From: Actinospica sp035552695
GTDB lineage: Bacteria; Actinomycetota; Actinomycetes; Streptomycetales; Catenulisporaceae
NCBI RefSeq assembly: GCF_035552695.1
Contig: NZ_DASZKT010000007.1
Location: 62,001 to 126,000 of the forward strand
Direction: 5' to 3'
DNA length: 64,000 bases
Shown: positions 54,376-62,890 of the stretch, piece by piece
Position numbering within the stretch: position 1 is the first letter of the stretch
Layout: every line of letters starts with the position of its first letter
Made by a program: the position numbers and the translations under genes
The notes under the pieces: generated by a model
Told to the model about the DNA's origin: nothing
Seen by the model: only the letters and a program-made list of their open reading frames with translations
The model's database searches: none

Positions 54376-55005
54376 TTACTTCGCGTCCGGCCGCGCTTCC
54401 CGCACGGCCTCAGCGTGGCCCGTCTCGCCATCTCGCTCCAGCCCGACGACCAGGCTGTCGATATCCTCGGCGGACCGATTCTGGCTGAACTTCGACTTCG
54501 CCTCGATGCGGCTGATCCGCAACTCCAGGCCCACGATCGCGCGCAGTTGCCCCTCGACATAGGCCTTCGGCGCATCGTCCACGGACCACGGATGCTCACG
54601 CCCCGCCTCGTGCCTGTCCGTCAACCTGCGCACCAATCCGCCGAGCCACTCGACGTCATCGTGCACGATCAGTTCGCCGTACACGTGCGCCGTGAGGTAG
54701 TTCCACGTCGGCACTACGCGCCCGTGCTCAGCCTTCGATGCGTAGTACGACGGCGTCACGTACCCGTCCACGCCGCGGACGATGGCGAGCGCCTCCCCGA
54801 TCGGCGCCCGCCGCCACTGCTCGTTGTTCCGCGCCACGTGCCCGAGCAGCGTCCCGCGCTCGCCCACCGCGGCGTCGTAGAGCAGCGGCAGAAACGTCGC
54901 CAACATGCCCTGCTCGGTCACCGTGATCAGGTCGGCCGCCCCGAGATTCGTCAGCAGCGCGTCAACGGCCCGCGGGTCGGCGGCAAAGTGCCCAGGTACG
55001 TACAT
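54376..55005 (-). CDS. PaiB-like FMN-binding protein
   Basis: 209 residues from ATG 55005 (MYVPGHFAADPRAVDALLTN). Family motifs GTLLGHVARNNEQWR, GYVTPSYYASKAEHGRVVPT and WNYLTAHVYGEL are clear. PaiB proteins have a split-barrel flavin-binding fold; some act as repressors or proteases, but the role here is open. A GTG at 55047 overlapping the upstream gene is an alternative start. Confidence 0.88.
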   Translation of the reverse strand: MYVPGHFAADPRAVDALLTNLGAADLITVTEQGMLATFLPLLYDAAVGERGTLLGHVARNNEQWRRAPIGEALAIVRGVDGYVTPSYYASKAEHGRVVPTWNYLTAHVYGELIVHDDVEWLGGLVRRLTDRHEAGREHPWSVDDAPKAYVEGQLRAIVGLELRISRIEAKSKFSQNRSAEDIDSLVVGLERDGETGHAEAVREARPDAK

Positions 55006-55037
55006 GGGCCCATCGTATTCCGACACCGCAATGCGCT

Positions 55038-55481
55038 TCAGTCGCACCGGTCCCAGATGAGTTGATCGCGCAGACGGGCCATGTCCTCGGCACGGGAGCC
55101 GAGGCCTTCGGCGAGCTCGCGCCGGAAGCGATCGTTGCGCGGGACGTCGCGGCCGGAGAAGACCAGATCACCGGCGTCGCGCAGCATGTGGACGTGGTAG
55201 GAAAGCAATTCGAGCAGATCGCGGCGCAGACCGGTCAATTCCGGATCCGTCTCCGTCTCCACGGCCTCCACCTCGTGGTAGAGCCGCGAGTAGCCGCGCA
55301 GCATCTCGCCCAGGCGCACGGCCACCTCACCCGGGACGACGCCGACGACGCCGCAGGCTCGGATCGACGCGTCGGCCTCGGCCTGCATCGCAAGCGCCCG
55401 CCCGGCGACCGCGGCCAAGCGTCTGACGGTCGCCCCGTGCCTCGCGCGCCACGCGGCACTCGGCTCGAATTCACCGGTCAT
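55038..55481 (-). CDS. Helical hypothetical protein
   Basis: 147 residues from ATG 55481, preceded by GGGAG. Almost entirely helix-forming (HGATVRRLAAVAGRALAMQA, EVAVRLGEMLRGYSRLYHEV, RRDLLELLSYHVHMLRDAGD). Lies 32 bp upstream of the paiB-like gene on the same strand, so probably one transcript. No family recognised. A longer frame to 55634 has no ribosome site. Confidence 0.6.
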   Translation of the reverse strand: MTGEFEPSAAWRARHGATVRRLAAVAGRALAMQAEADASIRACGVVGVVPGEVAVRLGEMLRGYSRLYHEVEAVETETDPELTGLRRDLLELLSYHVHMLRDAGDLVFSGRDVPRNDRFRRELAEGLGSRAEDMARLRDQLIWDRCD

Positions 55482-55705
55482 CGCAACTCCCGTACGGCCG
55501 CCAGTATCCGACGGGAGACGACGAAACGCCATAGCATCGACGGGTCGAATGAGATGAACGGGCCAAAGCAGCAGCCCTAACGAAAACGCGCGGTCTCGCA
55601 GCGCGCCAAGTGCGTAACAGTAGATCCCTGGCACGCTTCCGCCGTGCTCCGTGCCGTACGCTTCGCATTGCTCAGAGCTTGTCTCACAGATCCCTGGGGG
55701 GATGA

Positions 55706-57088
55706 ATGAATCTCGGATCGCGGCGAGCCTTCGCGCTGGTGGTCACGTTCGTCGCCTGCTCGGCCGGAGTGTTCGGCGCTGCCGGTGCCGCCCACGCCGC
55801 CACTGCGCAGCCGAATACGGTCCTGAGTACCGTACTGCCATTCTCCAATGTGGCCGACACGATCGTCGACACGAAGACCGGCTACATCTTCGTCTCAGGG
55901 GACTCGACATACGTCGAAGTGCTGAGCCTGTCCGGGCGAGTTCTCGGCCAGATCACCAACCAGCAGGGCGCTTCCGGCATGGCGCTCTCCGCGGATGGCG
56001 GCACGCTGTACGTTGCTGACACGGGCGGCGATTCGATCTCGGTCATCAACGCGAGCACGCTCGCCCAGGTTACGAGCTACTCGACCCCGAACCTCTCGCC
56101 GGCGCACGTCGCGCTCGCCGGTGGCGAACTCTGGTTCACGACGGCATCGACGCTCGACGTCCAGAAGGTCGATCTCGCGACCGGAACAGCGAGCCCGACG
56201 ACTGCGAGCACCGACTACTACGGCGCCGCGCTCGAAGCCTCGCCGGACGCCCCGAATACCCTGGTCACGGGCACCTACGGTTTGTCCTCGTCAACCGTGT
56301 ACGTCTACAGCGTTGACGCCGGCGCGCTGACCCTCGCGACGGGCAACACCGGTCAGCTGAACTCGAGCATGGAGTGCGACAACCTCGAGGGCATGGTCAT
56401 CACCCCTGACGGCCAGTCCCTCGTGCTCTCGTGCGGATACCCGCACTACGGGCTCGAAGTCTCGCTCGCCGGCCTGGACAACGAGAACACCTACAACACC
56501 GGCCCCTACCCGAACTCCGCAGCGGTTTCCTCGGACGACAAGGTGCTGATCGGCGTCGAAAGCGGCGTCAACAACGGCCCGCTGCCCGTCGCCGAATTCG
56601 ACCTGGGCGATTCGACCGCTATCGCCGACTACGGCGTCAACACCGCGCAGGACGACAGCAGCGACTCCGTCCCCTTCGTCGCCTGGGGCGCGAACGACTC
56701 CGTGTTCTACGCCGTCGTCGACGGCTACGGAGCCTCCCCGACGCTCGAAACCATCGTCCTCAACTCGACCATGACGCTGAACGCACCCGCCTTGGCGCAC
56801 CCCGGAACCAGTTACGCCGTCACCGGCTCCGTCACCGACCTCGCGGGCGCCGAAGTCACCGTCTCCCGCGTCGCGGGCGGAACAACCACCAACCTGGGCC
56901 CCTTCACCACCGACGCCTCCGGCGCCTTCCGCTTCTCCGACGCAGTCGCCAAGGCCGGTACGACCGCCACCTACACCGCCTCCGTCGTCGGCGCCTCGAC
57001 CCTCACCGCCACCGCCTCGGTGCCGATCATCCCCGTCGCGTACCCCGTCACCGCTCCGCGTCGCGGCGTCGCAGTCCTCAGACACTGA
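55706..57088 (+). CDS. Secreted YVTN-type beta-propeller protein
   Basis: 460 residues. A signal peptide cleaves near residue 31 (GAAHAA). Six or so propeller blades follow (TKTGYIFVSGDSTYVEVLSL, ADGGTLYVADTGGDSISVIN, SVINASTLAQVTS). A C-terminal Ig-like domain (VTVSRVAGGTTTNLGPFTTD) closes the protein. GGGGGG precedes the ATG. No anchor seen; probably extracellular. Substrate unknown. Confidence 0.82.
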   Translation: MNLGSRRAFALVVTFVACSAGVFGAAGAAHAATAQPNTVLSTVLPFSNVADTIVDTKTGYIFVSGDSTYVEVLSLSGRVLGQITNQQGASGMALSADGGTLYVADTGGDSISVINASTLAQVTSYSTPNLSPAHVALAGGELWFTTASTLDVQKVDLATGTASPTTASTDYYGAALEASPDAPNTLVTGTYGLSSSTVYVYSVDAGALTLATGNTGQLNSSMECDNLEGMVITPDGQSLVLSCGYPHYGLEVSLAGLDNENTYNTGPYPNSAAVSSDDKVLIGVESGVNNGPLPVAEFDLGDSTAIADYGVNTAQDDSSDSVPFVAWGANDSVFYAVVDGYGASPTLETIVLNSTMTLNAPALAHPGTSYAVTGSVTDLAGAEVTVSRVAGGTTTNLGPFTTDASGAFRFSDAVAKAGTTATYTASVVGASTLTATASVPIIPVAYPVTAPRRGVAVLRH

Positions 57089-58099
57089 AGGCGCGGCGAC
57101 CGGCTCGCATCGGCCTCCCATCGACGATGGGAGGAGGAGACCGGGAACGATCAGCTCAAAACGCACATCGGCGGCAGCCGGGGACAGACCCCGACCGAGT
57201 CGGCTTCGCACGGGCACCGGACATCTGCCGCCGTACCGCGATCTTCGGGGCACGGCAGATCAGAGTGCCCCACCTGCCCGGACAAGCCATGCGGACCCTG
57301 ACGCTCTGGGTCCGCCCCGCAGCACCAGGTAGCCTCCAGCCAGTTCAGCCCTGACATCAGGTTGCCGCCCCTCTTCCTACATCAGCCATCGTTTTTCAAC
57401 TAACGGACATCTGCGCAATTTATTTCGCGCAGCCCCTGCCGAAATTTCGCGGGTCGATCAGCTGTCTGGCGCGGTCTGCGCGTCGATCCTGTGACCTCCG
57501 CCCGTACGACGGCCCGGGCGCCGGGCGCGGTCGTGGCTGCTTCGCCGGTGCGTCCGCGAGTCCGGCCCATTCGCTTGCCGACTTGGGGTTTCGGTGCTAG
57601 GAGGCTGCGCGAGACAGCCTTCTGTGTCCGGGCGGCGGCCTTGGAACGGTGGCCTGCGTGGGACTGCCTGTGCGAGGAGGGCGGCGCGGCGCGTTCTGCG
57701 GTGATGCCCGTCGTCGATCCCGGCTCGCGCCGTATGACTTTGGATCTTGCGTGACTAAGTAAAGATTCATCAGTGATGCGTCTGGATATTGCGCTGGGAT
57801 GTCACAGAGGTTACGGTCCCCCTTACATCGTCACCGATCTGCAACCGACCACATCGGCGAACCACCTCGTCGCTCATCCGAACACTGAGCCGGCGAGGCG
57901 ACCTGTTGTGCCCTGTCTGCATCAAACCCGCTCACCCCCCGTACCAAAACCTCTGCACCACTGCACCAGCCCGCAACCGCACCATCCGCACCACTGCACT
58001 CGCACCACTGCATCCGCACCACCGCAGTGCCGCTCCTCCATCCCACCTGACTGTGGTGGCGCCGGCCTGGTCCGGCGTCGCCGTATCGAAAGGAGCAAG
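57089..58099. other. 1-kb interval without a gene
   Basis: No convincing coding frame. It contains an AT-rich patch near 57410-57430 and the direct repeats at 57955-58026. The AAAGGAG ribosome site of the next gene lies at 58090-58095. Confidence 0.5.
57955..58026 (+). repeat. Four direct copies of GCACCACTGCA
   Basis: Copies at 57955, 57988, 58002 and 58016 (the last with one T-to-C change); the last three are 14 bp apart. They lie 75-145 bp before the start of the next secreted gene. May be a binding array or replication slippage. Confidence 0.7.
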
Positions 58100-61000
58100 G
58101 TGTTCCACTCCATCCGAGGGCTGAGACGAGGCGTCGCCTTAGTCGGCAGCACCGCGTTGCTGACCGGCGGCGTTCTCGCCTTGGCGGTGCAGACGGCTTC
58201 GGCCGCCACCGCCACCGGCGGCAACGGCGCAAGCCTGCCCTATGTCGAGGTGCTCGCCCAGAATTCCCCGAACACGGGCAGCATCGTCGGCCCGGACTGG
58301 CTCATGGGCCAGCTGACCCAGTCGGCCGTGGGCCGCGAGGCGGTCACCCTGACCAACGGCCAGTCCGTCACCTTCACCTCGCCGGTCGCGACCAACTCGA
58401 TCGACCTCCGTTACAGCATTCCGGACACTTCGGACGGGTCGAACTACACCGCGCCGATTTCGTTGTACGTCAACGGCGTCCAGCAGCCCGACCTGACGCT
58501 GACCAACGAGTACGAGTGGCAGTACGGCAGCTACCAGTTCACGAACACGCCGGGCCCCGGCGAGACGATGCACGCCTTCGACGAGGTACACAAGCTGTTC
58601 AGCACCACGTACCCGCAGGGCTCGACGTTCAAGCTGCAGGTCAACTCCGAGGACACCGCCTCCTCGTACACGATCAACCTCGCCGACTTCGAGGACGTCC
58701 CCGCGGCGCTGACCCAGCCGGCCGGCTCGGTCTCGGTGACCAGTGAGGGCGCCGACCCGACCGGCGCCAACGACTCCACCGCCGCTTTCAACGCCGCGAT
58801 CACCGCGGCCGGCGCCGGCGGCACGGTCTGGATACCCTCCGGCACCTTCCTCCTTCCCGGCCACATCACCGTCAACAACGTGACGGTCGCGGGCGCCGGA
58901 ATGTGGTACTCGACGGTCACCGGCGCGAAACCGGGCTTCTTCGGTCTGGGCACACCCTCCAGTTGCGGGGTCCCCAACAACCCCGCCGGAGTCAGCAGCA
59001 ACGTCCACCTGTCCAATTTCGCGATCTTCGGACAGGTCAACGCCCGGAACGACTGCGACCAGGACAACGGCATCGGCGGTGCGATGAGCAACTCCACCGT
59101 GTCGAACATCTGGATCGAGCACATGAAGGTCGGCGCCTGGATGGACGGGCCGATGACCAACCTGACGTTCAGCGGCATGCGGATCCGCGACACCTTCGCG
59201 GACGGCATCAACCTGCACGGCGGGGTCACCAACTCCACCATCACCAACAGCAATATCCGCAACACCGGCGACGACGGCATCGCGCTGTGGGCCGACTCCG
59301 CTCTCGGGGCCGACTCGGGCGACACGATCTCCAACAACACTGTCCAGTCGGCCAACTTCGCCAACGGCATCGGTGCCTACGGTGGCAACAACAACACCAT
59401 CTCCGGCAACCTCGTCGAGGACTCCGGCCTGATCCAAGGCGGCGGCATCACGGTCGCCCAGCGCTTCAGCTCCACCCCGGTCGGTCTCTACACCGTCAGC
59501 AACAACACCATGATCCGGGACGGACAGCTCGACCCGAACTGGCAGTTCGGCGTCGGCGCGCTCTGGTTCGACGGCAGTCAAGGCACCGTCTCAGGGCCGA
59601 TCAACGTGACCAATGCCCTGATCGAACAAAGTCCCTATGAGGCGATCCAATGGGTCGAGGGCACGGTCAACGGCGTCAACCTCAACAACGTCTCGATCGT
59701 CGGCACCGGCACCTTCGCCCTGCAGGAACAGACCGGGGGCTCAGCGACGTTCACCAACGTCACCGCGACCGGTGTGGCCCAGGCCACCGGAAGCCAAGGC
59801 GACGTGCCGAGCTACAACTGCGAGGGCAACAGCTTCGTCATCACCGACGGCGGCGGCAACTCCGGGATCAGCCCGGCCAACTGCAACATCGGTGACAACC
59901 CGACCCCGGTCTTCCCGCCGTTCCCGCCGTCCGCCGTGTACACCACCCCGGGCGAGTTGAACTTCGGTTCGCTGGTGGTCGGTCAGACCAGTTCCGCGCA
60001 GACCGTGTCGGTGCTCAACCCGACCAACTCGGCCGTGTCCGTCTCGTCGATCGCGGCCTCCGGCCCGTTCGCCGAGACGAACAACTGCGGCTCGTCGATC
60101 GCGGCGGGCGGTTCGTGTACAGCCAACGTGACCTTCACCCCGACGACCACGGGTGCGGCCACCGGAGCCGTCACGGTCACCGCCGGCGGGGTCACCAGCA
60201 CCACCACCCTGTCCGGAACCGGCACCCCGCCGGGACCGGTGCTGAACCTCTCCCCGGGCGGCCTGAGCTTCCCGAGTGAGCTGGTCGGCACGGCCGCTCC
60301 GAGCCAGACCATCTCGGTGTCGAACTCGGGTACCAGCTCGGCGACCGTCTCGAACGTCGCGGTGTCCGGTCCGTACACGGAGACCAACAACTGCACCACC
60401 GTCGCGGTCGGCGGCTCCTGCACGGTGACCGTCGGGTTCAAGCCGACCGCCAGTGGAGCGAACCCGGGCACGTTGACGATCACCAGCAACGCAAACAACA
60501 ACCCGACCACGGCGTCGCTGTCCGGCAACGGCATCGGCTCGACCACCAACCTCGCGCTGGCCGGCACGATGACGGCGAGCAGCACGGCCTCGGGCTTCCC
60601 GGCGACGAACGCCAACGACGGGAACACGAGCTCGTACTGGGAGAGCACCGACGGCGCCGCGTACCCGCAGACGCTGACCGCGAACCTCGGTCAGTCGTAC
60701 CCGCTGGGCTCGGCGACCGTGACCCTCCCGCCGTCCACCGCTTGGGGCACGCGTACCGAGACGTTCTCGGTCCTCGGTTCGACCAACGGCACCTCGTGGA
60801 CGACGCTGGTTCCCTCGGCCGGCTACACCCTCAACCCGGCCACCGGGAACACGGTGAGCATCAACCTGCCGTCAGGGGTCAACGACCAGTACCTCCAACT
60901 GTCGTTCACCGGCAACACCGGATGGAGCGCGGCGCAGGTCTCCGAGTTCGAGATCTTCCCGGGCTCCGGCAGCTCTACGGGCAATGCGACACTGAACGCG

Positions 61001-61720
61001 TCGCCGACGTCTGTCGCTTTCGGCAGTGAGGCAGTGGGCTCGACCAGCGCCGCGCAGTCGCTCACCGTGACCAACTCCGGCTCGGTGGCGGCCGCGGTCT
61101 CCTCGATCTCGACCGCGGCCCCGTTCGCCGAGACCAACACGTGCGGCAGCTCCATCGCCGCCGGCGCGTCCTGCACGGTGAGTGTGACCTTCAAGCCCAC
61201 CGCGAGCGGTGCGGCCTCGGGGTCCCTGACCGTGGCGAGCAACGCAGGCAACTCCTCCCTGACCGTTCCACTGAGCGGCACCGGAGGAACCACCGGCCCG
61301 ACCAACCTCGCGCCGGCCGGGACGATGTCGGCTAGCAGCTACACCCAGAACTACGCGCCGAGCAACACGAACGACAACAACACCAGCACGTACTGGGAAG
61401 GCACCAACGGTGTCTGGCCGACAACCCTGACCTGCAACCTGGGCGCCTCCCACTCGCTGAGCTCGGTGGTCGTCGACCTGCCGCCCGCCACCGCGTGGAA
61501 CACCCGCACCCAGACCCTCTCGGTCCTGGGCAGCAGCAACGGATCCAGCTACACCACCCTGGTCGGCTCGGCGACGTACACCTTCAACCCCGCCACGGGG
61601 AACACGGTGACCATCTCCCTGCCCGCCGGAACCACCGCCCAGTACGTCCAACTCTCCTTCACGGCCAACAGCGTCCAGAACGGTGCCCAGGCCTCCGAGT
61701 TCCAGATCTGGGGCAACTAG
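58100..61720 (+). CDS. Large secreted beta-helix protein with carbohydrate-binding modules
   Basis: 1206 residues from GTG 58100 (AAAGGAG ahead; a longer frame to 57773 has no signal peptide). Signal peptide to about residue 35 (AVQTASA). Then a beta-sandwich (about 40-210), a pectate-lyase-3/GH-type parallel beta-helix (GADPTGANDSTAAFNAAITA, NNTVQSANFANGIGAYGGNN), two choice-of-anchor D domains, an F5/8 (discoidin, CBM32-like) module, another anchor D domain and a second discoidin module (SEFQIWGN end). The plan fits alpha-1,3-glucanase (mycodextranase, GH87) or polysaccharide lyase proteins; catalytic residues cannot be fixed. Confidence 0.85.
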   Translation: MFHSIRGLRRGVALVGSTALLTGGVLALAVQTASAATATGGNGASLPYVEVLAQNSPNTGSIVGPDWLMGQLTQSAVGREAVTLTNGQSVTFTSPVATNSIDLRYSIPDTSDGSNYTAPISLYVNGVQQPDLTLTNEYEWQYGSYQFTNTPGPGETMHAFDEVHKLFSTTYPQGSTFKLQVNSEDTASSYTINLADFEDVPAALTQPAGSVSVTSEGADPTGANDSTAAFNAAITAAGAGGTVWIPSGTFLLPGHITVNNVTVAGAGMWYSTVTGAKPGFFGLGTPSSCGVPNNPAGVSSNVHLSNFAIFGQVNARNDCDQDNGIGGAMSNSTVSNIWIEHMKVGAWMDGPMTNLTFSGMRIRDTFADGINLHGGVTNSTITNSNIRNTGDDGIALWADSALGADSGDTISNNTVQSANFANGIGAYGGNNNTISGNLVEDSGLIQGGGITVAQRFSSTPVGLYTVSNNTMIRDGQLDPNWQFGVGALWFDGSQGTVSGPINVTNALIEQSPYEAIQWVEGTVNGVNLNNVSIVGTGTFALQEQTGGSATFTNVTATGVAQATGSQGDVPSYNCEGNSFVITDGGGNSGISPANCNIGDNPTPVFPPFPPSAVYTTPGELNFGSLVVGQTSSAQTVSVLNPTNSAVSVSSIAASGPFAETNNCGSSIAAGGSCTANVTFTPTTTGAATGAVTVTAGGVTSTTTLSGTGTPPGPVLNLSPGGLSFPSELVGTAAPSQTISVSNSGTSSATVSNVAVSGPYTETNNCTTVAVGGSCTVTVGFKPTASGANPGTLTITSNANNNPTTASLSGNGIGSTTNLALAGTMTASSTASGFPATNANDGNTSSYWESTDGAAYPQTLTANLGQSYPLGSATVTLPPSTAWGTRTETFSVLGSTNGTSWTTLVPSAGYTLNPATGNTVSINLPSGVNDQYLQLSFTGNTGWSAAQVSEFEIFPGSGSSTGNATLNASPTSVAFGSEAVGSTSAAQSLTVTNSGSVAAAVSSISTAAPFAETNTCGSSIAAGASCTVSVTFKPTASGAASGSLTVASNAGNSSLTVPLSGTGGTTGPTNLAPAGTMSASSYTQNYAPSNTNDNNTSTYWEGTNGVWPTTLTCNLGASHSLSSVVVDLPPATAWNTRTQTLSVLGSSNGSSYTTLVGSATYTFNPATGNTVTISLPAGTTAQYVQLSFTANSVQNGAQASEFQIWGN

Positions 61721-61740
61721 TTGTAGAAGCCGCTCAAAGC

Positions 61741-61778
61741 ACTGGGCCCGTGATCGAACCACTGATCACGGGCCCAGT
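61741..61778 (+). terminator. 15-bp hairpin after the beta-helix gene
   Basis: ACTGGGCCCGTGATC and its exact complement with an 8-nt loop, 20 bp after the stop. No T-run, as usual for GC-rich actinomycete terminators. Confidence 0.75.
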
Positions 61779-62357
61779 CGCGTTGTGGAGCGGGTGGTAC
61801 TCGCTTACTCAAACCCATCGGCCCAGCTCGACGGGGCGTATCGGTCGCTCCTATGCCCGGCACCCTCCGTCAGCCAACGAGACGGTGAGTTCTAAGCGGC
61901 CTTCAATGCGGCAGCGCCTGCGGTCGCTGCCAGATGTTGGACGCAAGTGCTGCCGCCCGCGGGAGGTGTCCGGTCGGGCGGCAGGAGTGTTGCGCCATGA
62001 ACCACTAGCGAACACCTGCAGAGCCTGATCCGCGCGCCACCGGTCGTACCCGTCGAGCCCCGCACACCACTCGGCGGCGCGTCGGAAGTTCTCGACCACC
62101 AGACGCAGCCGCTCGGCCCGCGCGACGGCGCCCTGTCGATCCTGCGCGGCACCGGACAGGACCGGACAGATCCTGTCCACCGCGCTACTCACCGACCACG
62201 TCAACGCGCACTGCGATTCTCAACGAGGTTGTCAAGCATGCCGCTGGTGGGAGGGGCGCCGCGATCAGCCGGCGCGGAGCCAGCGCTGAACGGGCAGCAG
62301 TAGGCCTAGAGTGCCGCGGGGTTGATGGGATCAGCCGTGGTTATTCGGGAGGGATAG
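61779..62357. other. Interval with no supported gene
   Basis: A minus-strand frame over 61851-62204 has a helical look (ERLRLVVENFRRAAEWCAGL) but no ribosome site or family match. I leave it uncalled. Confidence 0.4.
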
Positions 62358-62610
62358 ATGCATGGTTTTCGCCGTGCCTTCGTGGTGGCGCTATGCGGGG
62401 CTGCGGCGTTAGGCGGGGGTGCCGCTGTCGCGCATGCGGCTGCACCGACGAATCTCCGCGTCGACGACAGCTCGTCGAGCTGCACTGACACGGGCAGCGG
62501 AGCGGGAAGTATCGCGACTCCGTTTTGCTCGATACAGGCCGCGGCGAACGCGGCGAACGCGGCGGCCCCTGGCGACAACGTCGACATCGCCCCGGGCACG
62601 GTGGGCGGGG
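62358..62610 (+). pseudogene. Truncated secreted beta-helix gene
   Basis: ATG 62358 opens a good signal peptide (FRRAFVVALCGAAALGGGAA, VAHAAAP) followed by SCTDTGSGAGSIATPFCSIQ-AAANAANAAAPGDNVDI. This is the same N-terminal block as the intact paralogue 530 bp downstream. After PGDNVDIAPGT the similarity stops and the frame runs into low-quality sequence that overlaps the next gene. Only the 5' 250 bp remain. Confidence 0.7.
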
Positions 62611-62890
62611 ATCAGGATTGCCGATCGGGTGGCCGCCATTCCGGTGCCAAGCAGGAGGGCGCCGCACGTGGCGGAGACGACGACGCCGCATCGTCCCAGT
62701 TACTGAGCCTTCTTGTGCAGCAGCCCAATGATCGGCGAATCGATCACAAGGTCTCCGCCTCACCGCATATACACGTCTTGCAACAGTTTCCGGCTCGCCG
62801 CCGATGGCGGGTGGGCTTGATCTATCCTGTGCTCCAGGCCCCGGTCTGGGGCATGCGATCATTCATGAAGCAGGAAGGGCTGGGGGGAGC

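Noticed and set aside
57491..57754. 87-codon plus-strand frame
   Set aside because: Arg/Ala-rich, no ribosome site, no similarity recognised; likely chance opening in GC-rich DNA.
61851..62204. Minus-strand 117-codon frame
   Set aside because: Helical appearance but no ribosome site, no family match and flanked by non-coding sequence; evidence too weak.
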